Positions 10,787-20,175 of a stretch of DNA of 27,748 nucleotides are shown here, piece after piece (position 1 is the first letter of the stretch; each line of letters opens with the position of its first letter). Source of the stretch: Hypsibius dujardini (Eukaryota > Tardigrada > Eutardigrada > Parachela > Hypsibiidae); assembly GCA_001579985.1 (NCBI GenBank), contig LRSR01004262.1, forward strand, positions 1 to 27,748. Reading direction: 5' to 3'. A model generated the notes under the pieces. It saw only the letters and a list, made by a program, of their open reading frames with translations, did no database searches and was not told where the DNA came from. The translations under genes and the position numbers were made by a program.

Positions 10787-12898
10787 GCAGACAAACAGAC
10801 AGACAGACAGACAGACAAACAAACAAACAGACAGACAGGTAAGCAGGCAAATGGACAGATAGACAGACAGACAGACAGAGAAGTAGCAATCACGAGTATA
10901 CGGCAAATAGGTTAGAACGAAATCGCTGGGGGAAACCCATTGTCTGTTGGATAATTAATTGTTCGAAAAACAGTCAGAGCCAAGGGCGAACAGTCATACA
11001 ACGTGATTACGGTAGGCTCCGCTAAGAGAAGACTGCGGTCAACCAGACTGTTTTGTTTCAAATTTGTCTGCGTGGTTCATACTTGTCATCATCACGAGAT
11101 GCCAGCCAAAAAATTACTGGGAATTATGTGCCTGGCTGAATTCTCAGAAGACTCACCAATAAAATCGAAAGCCTCTTGGAAATACTGCATCAGGTTCTGT
11201 TGGCCGCTGTCGGACGCGGGAATGCGCTTATACCGAAGACCTTCCTTCTCGAAGTGCAACGGCGAGTGGGAGGTCACATTGAGGATGTACTTCACTTTGA
11301 GGTCCGACAGCCGCTTGATGTCACCCGCGTCGCGTTCGTTGCCCAGGTAGAGGTACGGCAGCACCTGCGACGCCTCCACCCGCTCCAGGTCTACTTCCGT
11401 GGTCGGAGAGCTGGCGGGACTTCGCAGTCGCGGACCCTGCTGCAGCGATGCCGGTTGGCTCTTCATGCTGGCGTGACCGTCGCATAAGTCAGGAAATTGG
11501 GCATTGAAGTCAGCGAATCCACCTGCAGATGTGGTAAAATACATTCAGACATTGCCGTCATTCTAACACACTCAGACATTTGCAGTCAGAGAGGTTCCGG
11601 AACGAGGCATGGCCAAAGAAATATGCAGACAGGCATGAAAAAGTATCCGGCTACAATATAAGGACCCTCAATCACAGGCAGAGACAGGGAAGTAACTGAT
11701 GAGCACGATCTAGACAAGACAGATGCAGGCAATTAGTAGACATGCAGACAAATGATAACAATATGCATATTCGATCACACAGACAGACATCTGGACGGCA
11801 GGTAGCTCAAACAGGAACCCAGAAAGCTAAATAGATAGGCAGACAAATGGCACAGACATGTCTAGAAACATTATAGACATCCATCGTCCGCGATTCAGTT
11901 CCGACATACACGTGTCACACAGACATAGACACAGACATGGACACAGACATAGACACAGACACAGGCACAGACCCAGACCCAGACATAGCACGGACACAGA
12001 CACATACATAGCACGGACACAGACACAGACACAGACATGGACACAGACACAGACACAGACATGGACAGAGACACAGACATGGACACAGACATAGACACAG
12101 GCATAGACACAGACATAGACAATAGGCCCCACTGAGCAAAAAAGTGATTTACCGTTGATCAGCAAGTAAGGAAATAAATCAGGATTGGCCAGGAATTTGC
12201 TCTTGAAGCCGGCACGTGCGGTCTTCACTGCCATGCTCAACGATGCGGCAAATTATACCGCTCTCCGAATACACACACACACACACAACAACTAAAACAA
12301 AATACTCCACACCGAAATGTGTAAGCAGTCGATATGCTTTCCTCAGCGCAGACAGTGATCAAAAAAAGTCTTTTTTCGAGTGTCGATTAAAAGTGTCCAA
12401 CCAACTCTTCGTACACACACAATACGCATCGACACACATACACTGTGTAGGGGATGATGATGATTGCAGCACGCCGTCAATGTTTATGGCGTGAGCAATT
12501 TTTGGACATTCACATTTACGGTTCATCTATGTATGGATCGAGCGAGCGCTGCCGTTGCCGAATTGGTTGGTGGGCGGGGTCAGTCTACCGATGAGTCTAC
12601 CGTGGTGGTGGGCGGGGTCACTGGGTCTAAAAGCGAACATCTGTCGTGGGGACCAGTAGTAGCGCTAGTAACTACACACACATACACACAGCACACTTCC
12701 GTCTGACACTCTGTGCGACTCCCGAATTAGTTCACACCGCGCTGTGGATGACTCACTCGGTCAACACATGTCGCCGAGGAAAACGTCATACATTTGTAAT
12801 GCTATCCCGGGCGATTGCGTTGAGGGGGGCTGGGGGGGCACCAGTTAAACGTTGTCTGTAACCTAGTTATGTATTAAGGAAATGGGCATTTATAGCAC

Positions 12899-12933
<35 letters not shown>

Positions 12934-12942
12934 CAGACAGAC

Positions 12943-12974
<32 letters not shown>

Positions 12975-12990
12975 GCAGACAGAGAGACAA

Positions 12991-13027
<37 letters not shown>

Positions 13028-15823
13028 AAGGCAGACAGGCAGGCAGACAGACCGGAAGAGAGAGGGACGCGTTAGAGTTCTTCCCACTGCGAACTCTAAG
13101 GGGCTGTGTAATCGGAGGTCTAACTTGCCTAAGTGGCGTGCGGGCTGAATGTGGTAATCTTCCGATTTCATCTTTCCCCCCTGCGTTCGGTCGTGATCTG
13201 TAATTTGCAAATTCGATTTGCGAAGCCCGTCCATGATGGATTCTTCTAAAGTAGCTATCAGAAGAGCTCTTATAGTAACGTTAGCGGAAGGGAACAAAGG
13301 AAGGTTTGGACAGGCGACCGATCGATTATTGGCCGCTAAACGCCTAAAAACAGGCTCTTTGACTATCAAACGCTGACTGCAGACCTTGTTGTCTTAGCCA
13401 TGACCATACTTGCGGAAATTAACAATCCGACTTCAGTGGAGAAACACCGACATAGATGCAGACGCACGCAGACACAGACACTGACGCAGACACGACAGAG
13501 AACTGCAGACACAGACAGGCACACAGACACATACGGACACAGACACATACGGACACAGACAGGCACACAGACAGGCACGCAGACACAGACAGGCACACAG
13601 ACATATACGGACACAGACAGGCACACAGACAGGCACGCAGACACAGACAGGCACACAGACAGGCACGCAGACACAGACAAGCACACAGACAGGCACGCAG
13701 ACACAGACAGGCACACAGACACAGACATAAATGCAGACAAAGATACATAGGCAGACACGTTCTTTAACAGTTGTTTACCTGACAGACAAAGACAGTCAAG
13801 CAAGACCTTGTTATCCAGACGGAGGCTGATCGACAGTTGCTCGTAGGCAACATTTTTTAAGGCACGCCAAAGATCGGTGCGAGTATATACGTAATGACTT
13901 GAGTCCGATATTTTCATGCAAAACCAGTCCTAGAGGGCACAGTGAGGTTTCGAAGACCGGCAATCTCCGTCACTCACGTGTACAGTCAGGTAAGCATAGT
14001 TTGCGCCAGCCAAGATGGCGCTATCGAGGAAAACAGCCAGGCAGACAAACATTCGAGTTCACTCGTGCCATTTCCACCAGAGAGCGATGTCTTGCTTTGT
14101 CTGCGCTTTTTTAATCGGCTTTTCGCACGAGCTGTTCATGTCAAGGAGTCTCATGTCGCGGTCTGATATCTCCAACTTATCATCACCAATTAGACTCTGG
14201 ACCAACACCAATTGGACTATGGTCCAAATACCAACTGGACCCTGGTCCAAATACCAATTGGACTCTGGTCCAACACCAATTGGACTCTGGACCAACACCA
14301 ATTGAACTCTGGTCCAACACCAATTGGACTCTGGACCAACACCAATTGGACTCTGGTCCAAATACCAATTGGACTCTGGTCCAAATACCAATTGGACTCT
14401 GGTCCAACACCAATTGGACTCTGGACCAACACCAATTGGACTCTGGTCCAAATACCGTGTACCTGCGTTACACGGAAACACACATAAAGGCTAAGGCATC
14501 ATAATCTATCAGTAGAGAGTTGTGACTCACGCCCTCGAGACCACACAATAAAATCACAAGGCAATCTGTGAGTGAGAATATAAGAGATAAAACCTGGTGA
14601 CGGTCGGCGGTTAAGTAAACCGTAAAGCGCAACTGCCAACTTTCTTTGGACTCGGAAATCAATTGCTCAGACGGGCTTCCCCGAAGGAAAACATAAAACA
14701 CACAGACACTCAGTCACCGCAAGGGTGTATCTTCTTCAAGCCATACATACACACGACTCACCGATTAGCACAGCTGGATCCTTCCCATCATTCTTCAAGG
14801 AGTTCAGGAGGATCTGGAGGTGGTCGTAGGGCGGGAGCTCGGTCCAGTCCATCGTTTTCTCATCGTAGATCACCACTTCCTTCAGTACCCGTTTCCGATA
14901 GAGAGCTTTGGCTTCCTTTGACGTCATCACCTCCAGCACGCTGACTTTGCCCAGGTGGAGTCGACGTCGCACCACACGGTCCGTCAGGTTCACGTTCACC
15001 GCTGGAGGGTAGAAAAATTATTGAACCCAACAGATTAGTGCGAGTGCCCCCAAAAAAAACGTAAAAAAGTCATGAATCAACCTGAGTGCTCCTTTCCGTG
15101 TCCGTGTCTAGATCTGCGTCTATGTCTGTCTCTGACTATGTGTCTATGTCTGTCTCGTGTCTGTGTCTATGTCTGTGCCTATGTCTGTGGCTATGTCTGT
15201 CTCGTGTCTGTGCCAATGTCTGTGGCCTGTGTCTATGTCTGTGTCTGTGTCTGTGTCTGTGTCTGTGCTGTGTCTGTGCTTGTGTCTGCCTGTGCCTACA
15301 AGGCTGCGACTGTGTTCATGACTGCACTGGCGTTTACAATCTTACGGAGGTGCCTCGACCAGTTGTTGATCAACTTACCGCCATAAATGTGATTCATTTT
15401 GTACATGAATTCCGGCCGGCAGTCCAGCAACAGGAACGGTTTCGGACGGCGCATTCGCTTCGCCAGCTCCTCCGGTAGAACTGCCTTCAGTTCGCCCGCA
15501 CGGCCCGCCGCACTGGAACCCAGCGCCAAGCTCGCGACGGAAGACGCGCCCGACGCCAGCGAGGGATACGACTCGTTGGTCGGCGTGCCGGTCGGTGTCT
15601 GGCCTTGCAGGGTTAGTGACTGAAGAATGTCCAGATGGGTCGAGGGACTCGCCGGGGTGTTGGCTGCGGAGTGGCTTGTGGGGGTGCGTGGCTTGCCGAG
15701 ACCCGGCAGGCAGGTCGGGGTACAGGCGGCGGACAGCGGCCAGTTACTTCCCCCAAGCGAACCGTCGAGCTTGAGAGTCAACGTCCCGGGTTTCCGGGGC
15801 TGTCTTCGTTCGGAGAACTGCAT
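10107..15823 (-). CDS. DUSP10: Dual-specificity MAP-kinase phosphatase, DUSP10/MKP-5 (puckered) type
   Basis: Four coding exons on the minus strand: 15823-15379 (ATG), 15001-14762, 11522-11157, 10390-10107 (TAA), 444 residues. All three junctions are phase 1. The Ser/Thr/Pro-rich N-terminus (1 to about 114) is followed by a rhodanese-like MAPK-binding domain (about 115-250) with [11 protein letters not shown] and a basic RRRL docking motif near 160-163. The phosphatase domain (about 270-425) carries [11 protein letters not shown], the presumed general acid Asp333 in [10 protein letters not shown], and the signature [11 protein letters not shown] with Cys364 and Arg370. The C-terminal tail ending in METSL resembles that of DUSP10. 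The family dephosphorylates Thr and Tyr of activated JNK and p38. All catalytic residues are intact. Vertebrate DUSP10 has 482 residues. The 3.2-kb intron between exons 2 and 3 holds possible alternative first exons. DUSP8/16 is a less likely assignment, because the match to DUSP10 continues to the C-terminus. Confidence 0.92.
10678..10886. repeat. (ACAG)n microsatellite, about 200 bp
   Basis: ACAG array with CAGG and AAAC interruptions inside the last intron of the DUSP10-type gene. In the sense transcript it reads CUGU. Confidence 0.95.
11580..11826. other. Intronic sequence, nothing recognised
   Basis: Weakly ACAG-like words are scattered here but there is no ordered array. No exon signal was seen. 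Confidence 0.4.
11915..12125. repeat. (ACACAG)n / GACACAGACATG array
   Basis: Hexamer-based array with ATGGACACAGACATAGACACAG higher-order units. It ends about 28 bp from the donor site of the candidate alternative exon at 12153-12234. Confidence 0.93.
12153..12234 (-). CDS. Candidate alternative first exon of the DUSP10-type gene
   Basis: ATG at 12234-12232 (minus strand, context AGCATGG) opens 27 codons ending in G|GTAAAT, a good donor at 12152, in phase 1. That is exactly the phase needed to join exon 3 at 11522. The product would be a 243-residue phosphatase keeping the whole catalytic domain but lacking the N-terminal MAPK-binding domain. The peptide contains [13 protein letters not shown], resembling the [13 protein letters not shown] that begins exon 3. 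An alternative reading is an in-frame 75-nt cassette (12227-12153) using the AG at 12229-12228, but its polypyrimidine tract is poor. Confidence 0.4.
12235..12894 (-). promoter_or_regulatory. Possible internal promoter region, DUSP10-type gene
   Basis: Upstream (minus strand) of the candidate exon at 12234 lie an AP-1 site TGACTCA (12749-12755), two GTGGGCGGGGTCA boxes near 12569 and 12608, and TATAAAT (12888-12894, minus strand). TATA usage would give a leader of about 630 nt. Evidence is motif-level only. Confidence 0.2.
12895..13055. repeat. (ACAG)n microsatellite
   Basis: Nearly uninterrupted ACAG with a few ACACAGAC and AGAGAC variants, within the long intron of the DUSP10-type gene. 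Confidence 0.95.
13056..13430. other. Intronic unique sequence, nothing recognised
   Basis: A minus-strand frame is open over part of this stretch, but it runs into the adjacent repeat and shows no known motif or convincing splice signals. Confidence 0.4.
13440..13750. repeat. Compound ACAGACACAGACAGGCAC array
   Basis: Higher-order units of about 28-40 bp built from CACAGACAGGCACGCAGACA words, with occasional CATACGGACACAG inserts. Located in the long intron of the DUSP10-type gene. Confidence 0.93.
13779..13917 (-). CDS. Second, weaker candidate alternative first exon
   Basis: On the minus strand an ATG at 13917 opens 46 codons that end at a CAG|GTAAAC donor (13778), again in phase 1 and so compatible with exon 3 at 11522. 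The peptide begins [20 protein letters not shown] and matches nothing I recognise. The resulting protein would have 262 residues without the rhodanese-like domain. Phase agreement alone has a one in three chance, so this is weak. Confidence 0.18.
14185..14456. repeat. 23-24-bp minisatellite, about 12 units
   Basis: Consensus ACCAATTGGACTCTGGTCCA with a variable AACA/AATACA end. Two unit types alternate (CTGGACCAACA and CTGGTCCAAATA). Both CAATTG and GG(A/T)CC are palindromic, so the array can fold on itself. It lies in the long intron of the DUSP10-type gene. Confidence 0.95.
15105..15290. repeat. (GTCTGT)n/(CTATGT)n array
   Basis: Hexamer array GTCTGTGTCTAT, orientated opposite to the other arrays of the DUSP10-type gene. 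It sits in the intron between coding exons 1 and 2, ending about 90 bp from the donor at 15378. Confidence 0.93.
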
Positions 15824-15908
15824 GGCGACACGAACGTTGATTGGTTATTCGGATCAATTCCGGTTCACTTTTTCATTCCGGGGTGTGGTCGCGTGCCTAA
15901 TGGCACTA
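15824..15908 (-). other. 5' UTR part of DUSP10-type coding exon 1
   Basis: On the minus strand a strong acceptor (GTTCCTTTTTCAG) ends at 15909, 85 bp upstream of the ATG. This suggests that the exon is internal and that a separate upstream leader exon exists. Confidence 0.45.
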
Positions 15909-15959
15909 CTGAAAAAGGAACAAAAGGAACAAAGAATTACGGGGGGGGATCACCGCAGC

Positions 15960-16189
15960 TGTGGGTGACTGAGGGGATGTGTAGTGCGGCTTTCTGTATT
16001 TGATAAGAAGTGAAAGCTGGAAAGGATGGGCGCATGCATGCTCTGTCCCTTGGGTCCTCGCACAATTGTCGGCTTCTGACGCGACCCTTCTCACGTTGCC
16101 CTAATTGATCTCCCGAGCTGTCCGGGAAAATCAATGACTCTGCAGTCTGGCCTACTCGGCAATCATCGTTTTATCAGACAGGCCGGGCG
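15960..16189. other. Non-coding, nothing recognised
   Basis: No exon, repeat or element was seen. It would be intronic if the upstream leader exon is real. Confidence 0.4.
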
Positions 16190-16540
16190 CAAATGCCAAT
16201 GTGCAAACAGACAACATCGAGGAACACAAATACCACTCAGGTACAGTATATGTCTGCTTGCAGGCATATAGGCAGAAAGAACAGACGAACAAACAAATCG
16301 TCATGCATGAGACAGGCAGCCAGACAGACAGGCAGATTGATAGACATACAGGCTGATAAACAGACAGACAGGCAGACAGACGACCAGGCAGACAGACAAA
16401 CGGCCAGGCAGACAGACAAACGGGCAGGCAGACAGACAGACGGCTAAGGAGACAGACAGATGGCTAAGGAGACAGACAGATGGCTAAGGAGACAGACAGA
16501 CAGGCAGACAGACAAACGGGCAGGCAGACAGACAGAAGTC
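16190..16540. repeat. ACAG array with a 20-bp GGCTAAGGAGACAGACAGA unit
   Basis: Loose ACAG units are followed at about 16441-16500 by three near-perfect copies of a 20-bp unit, then more ACAG/GGCA. Confidence 0.92.
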
Positions 16541-17070
16541 GGTTTGCATTAAGAGGGAGGCAGTCGACACTCAGACGGATCTAGGCAGTGACATACGGAC
16601 ATTTTGCTGATGATTATATTGATGAGTACATTTTCCATTGCATACGGCGAGCGAGCTTTTGGATAATACATTGTACGAGGAACTTGACTAACTCGGAGAA
16701 CTCCAGCTACGGTCAATGATTCATATGTTTATCACACCAGCGTGAGCACCGTCAAGGATCCGCCAGCAATTCAGGCAAAACCCCTCGTCAATATGTCAAC
16801 TCAATCAGCCCACTCACACCTTGAACTAGCGCACACGCGGAGGAGTCAGTCACTGTCATGTGAGACAAGGGATGCGAGAGGTCTACCTGGGATCCTGCAC
16901 CTGACTAATTCCGGTCTAATCGACAAAAGCAAAAGACGTCAAAACGACACGACCATCCGGGGTCTCTTACCGTTCACCGTGTTGTGCTGTTAGCGTCGAT
17001 TGCGGAACCATACGTCTCGTCGGTTGTCGCTCGTCCAGGACCTCTCACAGCACATTCGGTTGATTCATCC
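16541..17070. other. Gene-free stretch, nothing recognised
   Basis: A plus-strand frame is open at 16742-16993 but has no recognisable domain. No repeat array. It would be intronic if the DUSP10 leader exon is real. Confidence 0.4.
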
Positions 17071-17074
17071 CACA

Positions 17075-17300
17075 CAAAGACAGACAGACACACACAGGCA
17101 CACAGACAGGCACACACAGACAGGCACACACAAACAGACAGGCACACACGGACAGACAGACAGACAGGCACACACAGACAGGCACACACAAACAGACAGG
17201 CACACACGGACAGACAGACAGACAGACAGGCACAGACAGACAGACAGGCACAGACAGACAGAGAAGCACAGACAGACAGACAGACAGGCAGTTACTGAAG
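17075..17300. repeat. ACAG / GGCACACACAGACA array
   Basis: Units of GACAGGCACACACAGACAGG grade into ACAGACAGACAGGC. It abuts the proposed donor of the leader exon at 17315. Confidence 0.93.
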
Positions 17301-17314
17301 ACAGACACGTACAC

Positions 17315-17720
17315 CAGGCCGTCTCGTGTTGGGTCCTCGTCGTGGTTCACGGACTCGACCTGGGATGAATCAGCTCGACGGAGATAGACTGAAGTTATCT
17401 TGACAATACGGGAAGCAATTTGAGTTCCGTTAGATGGAATGAACGAGAAGTCAGGCAGCCGAAAGAATGCGTGCAAAATCAAGCTCGGAATGGAGATCGA
17501 AATTGGGCAGGATTTCAGTCGTAGACGTGAACAGCAGTTAGGAATCGTTTAGCGAACTGATCGGAAGATTGACCGAAAACTACGACGTTGCATCGGTGTG
17601 TCTGTCGTGTACGGAAAAATGGTGTCGAGATAGCAGTCACACAGTGGGGAGTCTTTCTTCTCGCCGCGATCCAGTTGGAAAAATAGGAAATCGGAAAAAG
17701 GGGGCAAGAGGGAAGAGGGA
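17315..17720 (-). other. Candidate 5' UTR (leader) exon of the DUSP10-type gene
   Basis: This unique, repeat-poor interval lies between the TATA element at 17750 and a possible donor GGCCTG|GTGTAC (17314) on the minus strand. Joined to the acceptor at 15909 it would form the leader of the long isoform. The right boundary is set only by the usual TATA-to-start spacing of about 30 bp. The donor is not a strong consensus. Confidence 0.3.
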
Positions 17721-17748
17721 AGAGGGAAGAGGGAAGAGGGAAGAGGGA
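17696..17748. repeat. (GGGAAGA)n heptamer repeat
   Basis: About seven units of a 7-bp purine repeat, next to the TATA-like element. On the minus strand it is a pyrimidine tract (TCTTCCC) at the presumed transcription start. Confidence 0.93.
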
Positions 17749-17749
17749 G

Positions 17750-17837
17750 TATATACAAGGACGACGTCAGGACGTCGTGTCGTGTCCGTCCAGAGGAGGA
17801 GCACAGTTGACGTCAAAGGATTTCTGCGGATGACTCA
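17750..17837 (-). promoter_or_regulatory. Candidate DUSP10-type promoter: AP-1, CRE and TATA
   Basis: Reading the minus strand, TGAGTCA (17837-17831) is followed by a perfect CRE palindrome TGACGTCA (17815-17808) and, 52 bp further on, TATATA (17755-17750). The order and spacing suit a stress-responsive core promoter for the phosphatase. The distance to the first coding exon (about 1.9 kb) is bridged by the proposed leader exon and intron. Confidence 0.4.
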
Positions 17838-17921
17838 TCCCCCCAACAACCCTCTGGTATGTACCCTGGTCTACTCCTATCTACACTCTCCCGGATAAAC
17901 AAACGGGAGGAACTATTATGG

Positions 17922-18165
17922 GACCTCTGTGTCTGTGTCTGTGTGTGTCTGTGTGTCTGTGTCTGTGTCTGTGTCTGTCTGTGTCTGTGTCTGTGTGTGT
18001 CTGTGTCTGTGTCTGTGTCTGTGTCTGTGTCTGTGTCTGTGTCTGTGTCTGTGTCTGTCTGTGTCTGTGTCTGTGTCTGTGTCTGTGTCTGTGTCTGTCT
18101 GTGTCTGTCTGTGTCTGTGTCTGTGTGTCTGGGTCTGTGTCTGTGTATGCGTGTGCGTGTCTGCC
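17922..18165. repeat. (GTCTGT)n hexamer array, about 240 bp
   Basis: Nearly pure GTCTGT/GTGTCT array. Long frames on all strands across it are repeat translations. Confidence 0.96.
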
Positions 18166-18920
18166 AGGTTGACAGACCGTCTGGACTCTTCCACCACATA
18201 CTTGTCGCTGTTCTATATGAGATGTGCCCGATGTATGAGGTTGTACAGTGTAGGAAAAGGCGGGGCTTCGGGCGGTGCGGGATTGCAGCCAGGACATATC
18301 GATCGGTGGAGTGTTGTCAGTCAGACACTGTCTGTCTGCAGAGCTGCCATTTGGATTTCGTAATGGGTAAATAGTCAAAAATGGTGTGAACATGGACGCG
18401 GTTCATCCCGCTTTCGGGGCGGGCATAATTGAAAAAGTAAAGTCGCGCGCATTGGACGACGCAACGAACAACTTGACGGGACGGGAAGTTTCATCGGCAG
18501 CCGGATTTCGCTTCAAGGAGATTAATTTTCGGACCAATACGAGGAAGAAAAGTAGATCACATAGAGGACGGCAAAGTCAAGGGCGTGGTTTCCATATTAT
18601 ACACTGCTTCCTTGGAAACTTCAGATGTTGCTCAAAATCGACATCGCTTGATTGATTGATTGAGCGGATGACAGTGTCTGTATCAGATGAGTTCTAATGT
18701 ATTCCCCCGGGCTTATAGGATCATAGACAATGTTATGTAAAAAAAAAATTTTGACAGGTCGTCCAAAAAAATTAGTTTGAAGGAAGTTATTAAGCGCCGG
18801 AAAGGTGCTCAGGCAAATGAATGTAGCTGTGTATACAGCTGATCGGAAGATGATGCATCAGAAGACGCCCTCTGTCGGGTGTCGTGCATCTGCAATTACA
18901 GGGCCATTACCGTAATCTCC
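18166..18920. other. Gene-free intergenic stretch
   Basis: No recognised gene. It contains a (TTGA)n patch at about 18648-18663 and an 89-codon plus-strand open frame (18386-18655) without any family resemblance, which ends in the patch. Confidence 0.45.
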
Positions 18921-18936
18921 CGATCTCAAGGGACAG
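18921..18936 (+). repeat. Solo copy of the CGATCTCAAGGG(A/G)CAG terminal motif
   Basis: This 16-bp word also forms the ends of the inverted repeat at 19117-19267. It is probably the remnant end of another copy of the same element. Confidence 0.5.
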
Positions 18937-19116
18937 TTAAGCCCCACCCCCTCCAGTCATCGGTTGACTGTTCAATCGGATTCACTGTGTCGTGATTGGT
19001 TGAAATTTAAGAGCAACTTAGCGGCGATTGATTGATTGATTAAGCGGCATTTCTTGACGCACATGGAATCAGTTGATTGACTGATTGTAGGTAAACAATA
19101 GCAAACGTTGTGTACC

Positions 19117-19267
19117 GTACCGTCGCGATCTCAAGGGGCAGTAGAGTGCCCTAGGGCGTGCATTCCGTCCGCCTTGCGCCGTATATTTAGACCGGTGTGT
19201 GTGTGCGTGTGTGTGTATATACTGCACTGAGGCGGCGCTTATCTGTCCCTTGAGATCGCGACGGTAC
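19117..19267. mobile_element. MITE-like inverted repeat with 25-bp ends
   Basis: GTACCGTCGCGATCTCAAGG at 19117-19136 is repeated inverted at 19248-19267, the whole match spanning 25 bp with one mismatch. A (GT)n run lies near the centre. It has no coding capacity. It directly abuts the next hairpin. Confidence 0.7.
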
Positions 19268-19412
19268 TGTGTTTCGCGTTAGACAGGGACATTCGTACTG
19301 GAGTGGAACGTGTGCACGGCTTGTGTGCACCGTACACATAGCACAAGCCGCGCGTGGCCGATTAAACGTTCCACAGCTCGTACGCTGTCCTCGTCTAACG
19401 CGAAAATACAGA
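19268..19412. mobile_element. Second, adjacent inverted repeat (hairpin of about 145 bp)
   Basis: TTTCGCGTTAGACAGGGACA near 19272 pairs with the TGTCCTCGTCTAACGCGAAA stretch near 19386-19405. Inner arm matches are GGAACGT and CGGCTTGTG. The loop is around 19325-19340. The arms are diverged (roughly four-fifths identical by eye). Confidence 0.65.
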
Positions 19413-19745
19413 ACTAGCACACAAGTAGTGAAGGCTTCTATTTCCCTCAACGATATCGACGCACGTCGACAGCGACTACGCCTTGACTTGAGCTCTCCGC
19501 AGCGATAGCTCACACGGTGGAGTTTCAAGTGAAGGCAGTCATCGCTCTGCAAAAACCGTTTGCACAACATCGCCTTTTATCTGTTTTTCCACCACTGCGT
19601 CGTGTCTCGGTCTCTCTCTCTCTGCCTCTGTCTCTCCTCTCTTCTCTCTTGGAAACGGGGGCGGCACTTGGCATGACCCTCGAGATAGCAACTGGTCCAT
19701 CAACGATCTTCAATAACACCGCACAGCTGTGGCGGAATTACTTCT
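19413..19745. other. Gene-free stretch with a CT-rich tract
   Basis: A TCTCTCTCTCTGCCTCTGTCTC tract lies at about 19612-19650. No exon was recognised. Confidence 0.4.
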
Positions 19746-19747
19746 TC

Positions 19748-19975
19748 AGCCCACACCCAAACCCATGCGCCCACACCCAAACCCATGCGCCCACACCCAA
19801 ACCCATGCGCCCACACCCAAACCCATGTGTCCACACCCAAACCCATGCGCCCACACCCAAACCCATGTGCCCACACCCAAACCCATGTGCCCACACCCAA
19901 ACCCATGTGCCCACACCAAACCCATGGGCCCACACCCGAACCCATGCGCCCACACCCAAACCCATGCGCCCACGC
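19748..19975. repeat. 20-bp minisatellite, about 11 units
   Basis: Consensus CCCACACCCAAACCCATGCG with TGTG and GGGC variants in the last four bases. Strong strand asymmetry: almost no G outside the ATG(C/T)G block. Open frames on both strands are repeat products. Confidence 0.96.
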
Positions 19976-20027
19976 ACGTGAAGTCTATGAGTGGGCGCGC
20001 TGGATTCCACTGCTTGTGATTTTATTT

Positions 20028-20175
20028 CAGAGGGCGGGGTTATAATACGTTCCCGCCCATAAGTTTACGGCCTGTTTTACTCTTGAGTATTAGCTCCGCC
20101 CCCTGATCTCTGAAAAACTTTCGGCTGATGCTAATCGATGCCAAATGGAATTTTGGTCGGGATAGTGACAAAAAA
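20028..20175. mobile_element. Partial copy related to the fold-back element at 5905-6433
   Basis: TTAGCTCCGCCCCCTG, then CGGCTGATGCTAATCGATGCCAAAT and a GGAATTTTGGTCGGGATAGTG segment follow in the same order as the right arm of the intronic palindrome (CTCCGCCCCCC, CCGCTGATGTCAATCGATTCCAAAT, AATTTGGAGTGG). A short inverted partner (GGGCGGGGTTATAATAC) lies at 20031-20048. Most of the left arm is missing, ending at the 20-bp minisatellite. Confidence 0.6.

Noticed and set aside
14919-14926. TGACGTCA (CRE) word
   Set aside because: It falls in a coding exon of the DUSP10-type gene and codes conserved residues, so it is taken as coincidence.
16742-16993. 83-codon plus-strand open frame
   Set aside because: No recognisable domain and no splice partners. 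It lies in the presumed intron of the minus-strand phosphatase gene.
17813-18393. Open frames of up to 171 codons on both strands
   Set aside because: Most of their length is the GTCTGT hexamer array, and the flanking parts have no recognisable motif.
18386-18655. 89-codon plus-strand open frame
   Set aside because: No family resemblance, it ends in a TTGA microsatellite, and there is no splice or promoter context.
19748-19975. Regular 20-bp array that could suggest a CRISPR
   Set aside because: There are no unique spacers: the units follow one another without gaps. The genome is eukaryotic.
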